A stretch of DNA of 64,000 nt from Channallabes apus (Eukaryota; Chordata; Actinopteri; Siluriformes; Clariidae). A program made the translations under genes and the position numbers. Numbering within the stretch: position 1 is the stretch's first letter; each line of letters starts with the position of its first letter. The DNA lies in NCBI GenBank assembly GCA_030522415.1, contig CM060126.1, forward strand, positions 4,353,145 through 4,417,144, read 5' to 3'. Below, piece after piece: positions 41,851 through 64,000 of the stretch. Below the pieces are notes generated by a model, which worked only from the letters and a program-made list of their open reading frames with translations, made no database searches and was not told the DNA's origin.

Positions 41851-44800
41851 TTAAAAATTCCTTTTATACACGTTTTTTTTTTTACTACATTTTATTTATT
41901 AACCGTAAAGGAAGGGTGGGACTTGTGTTTAACACTACTTTTGAATGTTGAATTTCTGTTTAAATAGCAAATTCAAATGCAAATAAATAAATTCAACATT
42001 CAAAACTAGTCCTAAACCCAAGCACCACCCTGTCTTCAATCCATTTATGGTTCGTAGTCATTTTTCTTAACAAACTGCCTTAACTTACTGAATCATAACT
42101 TCAACTTTACATTTACCCTAAAACTTTATCTTAACAAGTGAAAATACTTTGAATATATTAAAATTTTAGTAAGATTACAATATGCAAAAAATTATTCAAC
42201 CTATTTCTGGACATTTTTTAAAAGTAAGTTAAAGCTTAACATTTTATTTTTTTTAACATAATTTTTTCAACATCTAGACAGAAGTAAATCCACATTAGCC
42301 AAGAAAAGACAATCATTTGTCTAGAAATTAGTTTTACAATCTTATATTTAATCTACTGTAATTTTATAATAGGAAATTCTGGCCACATTTGACAGTATTT
42401 AAGATAAAACACTTGGTTGACTTAGCTGAGTAGTTAAGATAACGACTTTTTTAAATATAGCTTATAGCTTCACTTTTGGTTTGTGCATAGTGTGTGTAAT
42501 TCGAAATAATGTGAAATGTGGCACTGATCCAAAAACATTTGGGAATTTTTAAATACAAATACAGTAAGGCATAAATAATATGATAATATGATAATATGAT
42601 ATGATAAACACACCGATTATTAGCTAAAAATCATCTTATTCTTTTCATTTTGGATGATTGCTTTTTTAAGTTTTGTTGAACTTGGCAACAACAAAAAAAA
42701 CATGCTGTACTTTGTCTTTTATTTCTCAAACTGGTTCAGTTGGTGGTTTAGGATTTTACTAAGTGCTAGAGGTTAAAGATTAATTAGTTGGAATTTGAGA
42801 TTATGATTTGAAATTAAACTACAGGGGTGACATTAGGGATAAAAGAGTTGTAAATAGAGATTAGGGGCTGGGATTAAAGATTATGGTTTGAAATTAGTGA
42901 CTAAGGGATTAGATTAAAGAGGTGGGATTATAGATTAGGGATTAAGATTTCTGAATTGGGGATTGGGGTTTGGGGCTAGACTAAGCAGATGAGATTAGAG
43001 ATTATTGTTTGAAAATAGTAATTAAAGGACTAGAATTAGTATCTAAAGGACTGAGATTAACCCAAGTTTTTGGGTTTAGTGACTGTTGTTGTTGGTCTTT
43101 CGGCTGCTCCCGACAAGGGGTCGCCATAGTGGTGTATCCAGTCCGCACTACAACTTGGCACAGGTTTTACTCCGGATGCCCTTCCTGACACAACCCTCCC
43201 ATTTTATCCGGGCTTGGGACCGGCACTGCATCCAGTGGCTGGGGGGGTTTGTGCACTGGCTGGGAATCGAACCCGGACCTTCCACATGGCAGGCGAAACA
43301 CCTACCACTGAGCCACCAGTGCCCAAGGGTTGAAAATGGGATGAAGCAAGTCCCACTGTCCCCTACAAAGGACATGGAGTAAAATGTGTATTTTTAAAGG
43401 CTTAAAATGAACATGCCCTCATAAAATTGTTATATAATATAGTTAAAATCTTCACAAATAAAAAACAATATCATGAAAAAAAATAACTACATGCTGTATT
43501 TAAACATTTGATCACTGGGTTGGAATTAAAATGAAACAGAAAAAAAATGATTGAAAGTAAATCATAAGGTTGAATCCCAGTAATGCCGAGTCATCCAAAA
43601 ATTGGACGTTGGTTTTCACTGTCTCCCTGTCAATCACAGCAACAGTAGCTAATCACTGGGGTCAGTGAGCCCTTTTTCTTGTGTAGTGTATGTAGAAAAG
43701 GGCAGATAGTGCTTTTTTAAAATTATTATTACGCTTACATCCTATGATGCAGCAGTGACAGCAGTTTGAAAAGATGAAGTCGTTTGGCCTCACGTGTCTC
43801 GGAGGAAGCGTGTGTTTCCCCAGTTTATTGTTTTTCCCCAGTTTATTGTTGGTATTTTATATATTGTTTGTACTTCACTACACACCCAGTAGTGCAGATT
43901 ACAGATTACAAATTAATCCTGTGTAAAAATTGTATACAATTCATACTTTTTTATTCGCTCATAAATGTTCAGGTGGGAAAAGAAGAAAAAAACAACAAGT
44001 TATTATTGGACAAAATTCTGTATCTTTTATATTCTTTGTAAATTATTGGCTTTATCTTTCAGTTTTTTGACACATTTTAAAACATTCACGGATAGATATT
44101 GTATTGTATTGATTTTTTTTCTTTATTTGATTTTATTTGTTAAAAACATTGTGTGTATTGTATAATATTTTTTTACATCTTCGTTATCACTATTGTGATG
44201 TGATGTTAAATGTGTATTTGTGTGTGTGTGTGTGTGTGTGTGTGTAGCCCATGTGCAGGCATGTCGTGCTCTGATGATCATAGCCCTGCTGCTTGGTCTT
44301 GCCTCCATCCTCTTCTCTGTCCTGGGACTGAAGTGCACCAAACTAGGCGACATGAAGGAGACGAGTAAAGGACGACTCACGCTCACTGCTGGACTGCTGT
44401 TCATACTGTCCGGTGTGTCACACACACACACACACACAAACACACTCTCACTAACATATAACACACACACACACTATGTATGTGAGTGTAAAAAGTGTGT
44501 AAAATGTTAACAGTGTTTGTGTGTTTTAGGTTTGTGCGTCCTGACGGCTGTGTCGTGGTATGCATCGCGCATCGTTCAGGAATTCAATGACCCCTATTAC
44601 GCAGGAACAAAGTGAGCAAACACATACACACACACACACACGGAAACACAAACACTCTTGAATTCTGATTGGCCAGAAGGTGTATTTGTAAGAGGTTTCC
44701 TATTAAGTGATTTTTATTCTATATTTGTGGAAGGAGTCTCCAGTGTTAGCGCTATGTAACAGTCAACTTGTAACAAGTGCTGTAGGAACATAAGCCAGTG

Positions 44801-45551
44801 TCAGGATGGGACCAGGGTGGAAACCTCGATCACACCATCTTATTGTTGATTTTTTTTCACCTGTTAACCGCAGTGACCCAGGCGAATGGTTCATATAAGA
44901 CAATAACTCTTTGATAAGAGCAGGTGAACACAGTGTTTATGGGTGTGCTGCGTCTGCCAGGAAAAGTAGAGGCTAAAGTACAGTAAATGACTTAGCTAGA
45001 AATAAAAGAAAAAAGGAGATAAGATGGAGGAATATACCGTATATATGGTGGATAATGTGAGTGTATAATACATGTGTGTGTGTGTGTACGTGTGTGTAGA
45101 TCTGAGCTGGGAACTGGTCTGTATTTGGGATGGGCCGCGGCTGTGTGTGTGATTATGGGAGGAGCCATGCTGTGTGGATCATTCAAGAGAGCAAGTTCAC
45201 CCAAAGCTGCAAGGTGTGTATCTCCCACACCCACACACACACACACACACACACTTGTGAACCAAGAAAAGGTTAGTGTGCATCATTGGTAGCAGACTCG
45301 CTGCAGTGGCTGAGCTGCAGTATTGGAAATTTGAGCACACTCCCTTTTTTGTAGTTTTGTCTTTTATAGAGGTTTGGAATTTGATGACAAGCGTCCACCC
45401 TAATATCCTGCACTAATGAAGTGTCCACACTAACAATGTTTTGTGTGTGTGTGTGTGTGTCAGTGGTTACAGGTATAAGTCATCAGCCAATCAGCAGATC
45501 TATAAAACAGGTATGCAGTCGGAAAGCAGCAGCGGCAGAGCGTACGTCTGA
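41233..45551 (+). CDS. cldn15-like: Claudin-15-like tight-junction protein
   Basis: Five exons: 41233-41449, 44248-44412, 44530-44611, 45100-45213, 45464-45551, all GT-AG and in phase, 221 aa. The start MSMAVE is the same as in human CLDN15. The first loop has Trp29, NLW49, Cys52 and Cys62. Exon 2 supplies ACRALMIIALLLGLASILFS (TM2), exons 2-3 LLFILSGLCVLTAVSWYA (TM3), the second loop ends FNDPYYAGTKSELG, exon 4 gives GLYLGWAAAVCVIMGGAMLC (TM4), and the C-terminus ends AYV, the PDZ-binding motif for ZO proteins. Claudin-15 type proteins form paracellular cation pores. The ATG at 41233 is chosen by this similarity. The exact fish paralogue cannot be fixed without a tree. Confidence 0.92.
41576..41850. 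repeat. Tandem palindromic (AAT)n/(ATT)n arrays in claudin intron 1
   Basis: Runs of AAT switch to ATT and back. The junction phrase TTATTTTAAAAATTCCTTTA follows at about 41660, 41771 and 41847, so an array of about 110 bp was duplicated. Each AAT-ATT pair is a perfect palindrome able to extrude as a hairpin. Confidence 0.9.
41880..43085. other. Claudin intron 1, unique AT-rich DNA plus GATTA-type repeat
   Basis: No gene is seen within the intron. 42760-43080 is again filled with GGGATTAAAGATTATGG-like phrases, the same decayed repeat as on the other side of the 42-bp minisatellite. Confidence 0.55.
43091..43325 (-). mobile_element. tRNA-derived SINE with Rex3/RTE-like tail
   Basis: On the minus strand it starts GGGCACTGGTGGCTCAGTGG (A box), then GGTCCGGGTTCGATTCCC (B box), a body with GGATGCAGTGCCGGTCCC, and ends GGCGACCCCTTGTCGGGAGC followed by AGCCGAAAGAC. 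The last 35 bp resemble the 3' end of the RTE-type LINE at 46737, the expected enzyme donor. Confidence 0.8.
43330..44217. other. Claudin intron 1, remaining part
   Basis: AT-rich unique-looking sequence with no further element recognised. It ends in the (GT)n tract before exon 2. Confidence 0.55.
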
Positions 45552-45673
45552 ACCCAACGCCTCGTCCACCCTGGAAATGAAAATTGTCTGACACACAATT
45601 TTTTTGTTTGAGCGAGTACTTGTGTGTGTGTTATTTACGGTGTTACACATCATGTCATTGTGTTGTTTATGTG

Positions 45674-45679
45674 AATAAA
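45674..45679 (+). terminator. Claudin gene polyadenylation signal
   Basis: AATAAA 123 nt after the stop codon, followed by a TG-rich stretch (TGTTTGTGAGACTGTGTG). Confidence 0.8.
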
Positions 45680-45814
45680 TGTTTGTGAGACTGTGTGCTT
45701 TTGCCTTTATGAATTGTTGTTGTTTTGATGCGGCTTTGCCGTTTGTTAAGTAATAACAATAAAATATATTTATGTATCTTTAAAATTTGAGTAATTAGTT
45801 GATAATATTAGGTA

Positions 45815-46431
45815 CAACGGAACCTCAGCATATGAATGCCCTCATTTGCAAATTTTACAATTGAAAAGGAATTGTTTAAGAATGAACATTTTACAAAGAC
45901 TCTGCATCAGCATATGAAAGAATGTGAAGGAACAAATGAACCAAATGTACAAAACCATATGTGAACGGCCGGGAGCTGTTCAATATTAGTTTGCATCAGT
46001 GGAAAGTCGAGCGAAATGTGTTTACGAATGTTTTTGTGTGTGTGTGAATTTAGTGAAGACATAGCACCATGGGTCCCATGAATGCTAGTAAGGACGGTAG
46101 CAAGAAAAAAAGAAAGCCACTTTTAGTGGAAATTATTAAAGATATCATTGATAAAAAAACACCCGGTGCCAAAAGAAATCATAAATTGATTATTAGTGAG
46201 GTTTAATGTCTATTTATTTCCATATTTTACGTCATTTACATGCCTTTTCTAAATGGTTTGATTGTTTTTATATGCAAATATATGATTATAGTGTTGAAGA
46301 TTAGTAACATTGGTAATATTTTTGGGTGACTGGAACGAATATGTTATTGGAAAATTTGTTTTGCAATACAAATTTTCAATGTAAGAATTCACCACCAAAT
46401 CAAATTAAATTTGTATGCCGAGGTTCTTCTG
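45815..46431 (+). mobile_element. Tigger-like (pogo) non-autonomous element
   Basis: TA|CAACGGAACCTCAGCATATG on the left and TTTGTATGCCGAGGTTCTTC on the right form inverted ends of about 20 bp next to a TA. The interior keeps the beginning of a transposase (46069-46206). The same ends and interior are recognisable at 2873-3005, 3832 and 15110-15345, so this is a multi-copy family. Confidence 0.8.
46069..46206 (+). pseudogene. N-terminus of a Tigger/pogo transposase
   Basis: A 45-codon frame with SKDGSKKKRKPLLVEIIKDI resembles the start of the CENP-B/Tigger helix-turn-helix domain (SSK...KKKRK..T.EEK..II). It stops before the second helix. DDE and dimerisation parts are absent. Confidence 0.65.
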
Positions 46432-46736
46432 GATTTCTATATATGGGGTTGAATGATATTTCGGAATTCTAGTGAGAAATAAATTTTAATTGTGCTTACT
46501 ACTTTTGTTGGAGCTGAATCAAACATTATGGATAAACTTGCGCCTCCTGGCGTCAGTTTATTTAAACTGCAGTAATTATAAAAATGATTCTTTGAGAAGA
46601 GGGTTTAATAATTCTAATAAACTGTTAAATTTCATTTGCTTTCTTTTTTTATTCATAAAAAAATAACACGATGTTTTCAAATCTGATGTTAGTCACACTG
46701 ACTAAAACTAATTTCTTTTAGAAATGTGAATCTTCT
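46432..46736. other. AT-rich spacer, no gene seen
   Basis: Nothing recognised between the Tigger-like element and the LINE tail. Confidence 0.6.
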
Positions 46737-47630
46737 TTGTCTTTCGGCTGTTCCCTTTCAGGGGTCGCCACAGCGAATCATCTGCCTCCATCTAACCCTA
46801 TCCTCTGCATCCTCTTCTCTCACACCAACTAACTTCATGTCCTCTCTCACTGCATCCATAAATCTCCTCTTTGGTCTTCCTCTAGACCTCCTGCCTGCCA
46901 GTTCCAACCTCAGCATCCTTCTACAGATATATTCACCATCTCTCCTCTGAACATGTCCAAACCACCTCAATCTGGCCTCTCTGACTTTATCTCCAAAACA
47001 TCTCACATGGGTTGTCCCTCTGATTAACTCATTCTTGATTCTTGTCACTCCCAAAGAGAACCTCAACATCTTCAGCTCTGCTACCTCCAGCTCTGCCTCC
47101 TGTCTATTCTTCAGTGCCACTGTCTCTAAGCCGTAGAGCATCGCTGGTCTCACCACTGTCCTGTACACCTTTCCTTTCACTCTCGCTGATACTCTTTTAT
47201 CGCACAACACACATGACACTTTTCTCCACCCATTCCAACCTGCCTGTACCCACCTCTTCACCTCCTTTCCACACTCTCCGTTGCTCTGGAACGTTGACCC
47301 AAAGTACTTAAAGTCCTGCACCTTCTTTACCTCTGTTCCCTGTATCCTCACCGTTCCTCTTGGGTTCCTCTCATTCACACACATGTACTCCAACTTCCAA
47401 CCTTCATTCCTCTGCTTTCCAGAGCGTACCTCCACCTCTCCAAATTTTCTTCCACCTGTTCCCTGCTCTCGCTACAAAGCACAATGTCATCTGCAAACAT
47501 CATAGTCCATGGAGACTCCTGTCTGACCTCATCTGTCATCCTGTCCATCACCAGAGCAAACAAAAAGGGGCTCAGAGCCGATCCCTGATGCAGACCCACA
47601 TCCACATTGAACTCTTCTGTCACACCTGTG
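46737..47630 (-). mobile_element. RTE-type LINE (Rex3-like), 5' truncated
   Basis: On the minus strand from 47623: DVGLHQGSALSPFLFALVMD, MFADDIVLC (catalytic FADD box), EENLERWRYALESRGMKV, then after a one-base shift near 47400 a 225-codon frame with YLGS-like KYFGSTFQSNGECGKEVKRW, VRPAMLYGLET, RLRWFGHVQRRD and the C-terminal RPKRRFMDAVREDMK. The tail is GGCGACCCCTGAAAGGGAAC followed by AGCCGAAAGAC. The RFGHV...RRGRP order is typical of RTE. 5' truncation explains the missing endonuclease. Confidence 0.88.
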
Positions 47631-47809
47631 AATAAATAATAATATTTAAAGTTATTATTATTATTATTATTATTATTAATTCGTTAATATTTTGCGTTTT
47701 GTTTTATTATACATTTTTTTATATTATTTCTTTTCTAACTCTTATCGCTCTTTCGTGACTATATATCTTCGGTCGTACTGTAGTTTTAGTTTCAGTTACG
47801 CCGATTACC

Positions 47810-47990
47810 AAATAAGGACTTCCGGAAAATTTCTGTCTTCCGTGTTGAAGGCGTGGTTTAATTTCAGAACCGGAAGTGATTCTGTGCACGAGCCAAGATG
47901 GTTGTTCCAAAAGTGTCTGGAGTCGGCTAGCTAACAGACGGAATAGATGTGATTTTTAAAAATGTATTTTATTTTCCGTGTAAGACAAAT
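47810..47990 (+). promoter_or_regulatory. ETS-rich candidate promoter upstream of atg16l1
   Basis: ACTTCCGGAAA at 47818 and ACCGGAAGTG at 47869 (ETS sites in opposite orientations) are followed by GCCAAGATGG at 47892, a YY1-like sequence often at transcription starts of housekeeping genes. A GTAAGA donor-like site lies near 47980. It could be the promoter and untranslated first exon of atg16l1, or belong to an unseen gene. Confidence 0.4.
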
Positions 47991-48239
47991 TAAACCAGGA
48001 TTCTCCCAGAATCTCCAAAGTGTTTAGAAATATTGGGAAAAGACGCTAATTCACGTAAGCTGCCAATATGTTTTTGTATTGAAAAAAAAAAAAAATATAT
48101 TGCTAGCTAGCTAAGAGTTGTGTAAAAAACGGATCTTCGTTATGTTAATTCCGCGGAGTTGCCTGGATATATATATTTTTGCATATTTACAAAATAAGGC
48201 GTACATAGTGAGCGTCACAGTAGCTCATGTTTGCTTCGC

Positions 48240-48320
48240 CAAGTTCTCGCTCGCGACCCTTTGACGCACGCGCGCCAGCGTCGAGGTGGTGTAGCAAGTG
48301 CGCATGCGTCCTGTCACGTT
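48240..48320. promoter_or_regulatory. CpG-rich patch upstream of atg16l1
   Basis: CG-rich sequence (CTCGCGACC, GACGCACGCGCGCCAGCGTCG, GTGCGCATGCG), including an NRF1-like TGCGCATGCG motif, in an otherwise AT-rich region. Confidence 0.45.
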
Positions 48321-48982
48321 TAGCCTGATTTTAGCTAGCTAACACAAACAGGAAAACACTATTTAATTAACTGGGGGGGGGGGGGACACAGAAAAAAAGA
48401 GTTTTCATGATTCGTTTTCTGAGAAGATAAGGGACCGCTGATTTTGTCCCCGGGATTGCGTGGAGCGTTTGGATGATGACATGGCAAGTCTGGTTAGCAG
48501 GGTGGCTAACGTGCAGTCTTATCTAGTTTGTTTATTTTTCCATTAACCAGCAGATCATGATGGTTTATCATTGTGTAAAGAGTTAATATTGCTGATCGGA
48601 TGTAAGGTAGCACCTGTGTGTGAGCTGGAAATCCATAGTTGTTTGGAATTATTTGCTTTAATTTCACTAACAGAGATGAAGTCGTGTGTTGTTTTAATCA
48701 AAGTCATGTTTCAAAGACATAAATAGCCAAAAATAAACACAACAAAACTAACCCTGAACTGGGGGGGAAAAAGGAAATGTATATTTCACTGTTTACATCC
48801 GGGTCTCGTCCGAATTCCCCACCTTAAACCAGAACTGAGTCGTCGCCTTTAATTTAAATCCTGCATTTAAGACCTTAAATATTGCTATTTAAAACATATT
48901 TAATGGTTAACAATGCTGGAGATTTTAACATGTACTTTATATGTGCCTTTTGAGTCTAAATCTTAAAAGACTGCAGACTCGC

Positions 48983-49006
48983 GTCACGTGACGCGACGTG
49001 ACGTCA
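48983..49006 (+). promoter_or_regulatory. CLEAR-type palindrome plus CRE in the atg16l1 5' flank
   Basis: GTCACGTGAC at 48983-48992 is the full 10-bp consensus of the CLEAR element bound by TFEB/TFE3, and TGACGTCA at 48999-49006 is a perfect CRE. Both lie about 130-155 bp before the atg16l1 ATG, where TFEB control of an autophagy gene would be expected. Binding is an inference. Confidence 0.6.
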
Positions 49007-49136
49007 TCGTTGTCTATCCAGAGCCCGGGCTGTTTGATTGACAGGCTGTCAGAACGCATCACAACTGGAAAAGGAGTCAGTGTGTGAAACACGGTTTGTC
49101 GGAGGAAGACAACTGATCTGTGTGTGTGTGCAGGCG

Positions 49137-64000
<14,864 letters not shown>

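Overview
This window is ray-finned (teleost) fish nuclear DNA, plausibly from a catfish-like or other ostariophysan lineage. The lineage guess is an inference from a crowded mix of Tc1/mariner, hAT/Tol2-like, Tigger-like, RTE/Rex-like, DANA/Mermaid-like SINE and Ty3/gypsy elements, plus very abundant (CA/GT)n and (TA)n microsatellites. Genes carry short GT-AG introns. There are no operons, CRISPR arrays or true tRNA genes.

Layout. 1-28.3 kb is gene-poor: broken Tc1 elements (1-2.35, 3.3-3.8, 10.1-11.1, 22.3-22.8 kb), a 400-bp Tc1-type MITE with a second decayed copy 10.5 kb away, Tigger-like fragments, a decayed 74-bp-period minisatellite field (9.7-13.05 kb), a CpG-rich block with one candidate minus-strand first exon (14.4 kb), a young but coding-defective Ty3/gypsy chromovirus-type retrotransposon with near-identical LTRs (15971-21091), and a Tigger-like element with a Tol2-like hAT nested inside it (23.6-25.4 kb).

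From 28.3 kb three protein-coding genes run head to tail on the plus strand. parl (28384-34137, ten exons, 361 aa) is the mitochondrial inner-membrane rhomboid protease. A claudin-15-like tight-junction gene (41233-45551, 221 aa) has a second claudin-type first exon upstream (40279-40495) of identical length and splice phase, so two isoforms with different first extracellular loops are possible. atg16l1 (49137-63670, fourteen exons seen, continuing off the right edge) encodes the autophagy scaffold that recruits ATG5-ATG12. Between and inside them lie two LINE fragments, several SINEs, a 42-bp minisatellite and long AT-rich introns.

Two atg16l1 introns carry related composite C/D-H/ACA RNAs that fit scaRNA5/scaRNA6 (U87/U88), which are also hosted by ATG16L1 in human. 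Both copies carry a guide matching the invariant U5 snRNA loop at U41. The atg16l1 5' flank holds a perfect CLEAR-type palindrome and a CRE. Other features worth a second look are an 11-nt self-primer/PBS pair in the LTR element, two SINE-LINE pairs sharing 3' tails, and the repeated use of (GT)n tracts at 3' splice sites with (CA)n tracts on the other side of the exon.
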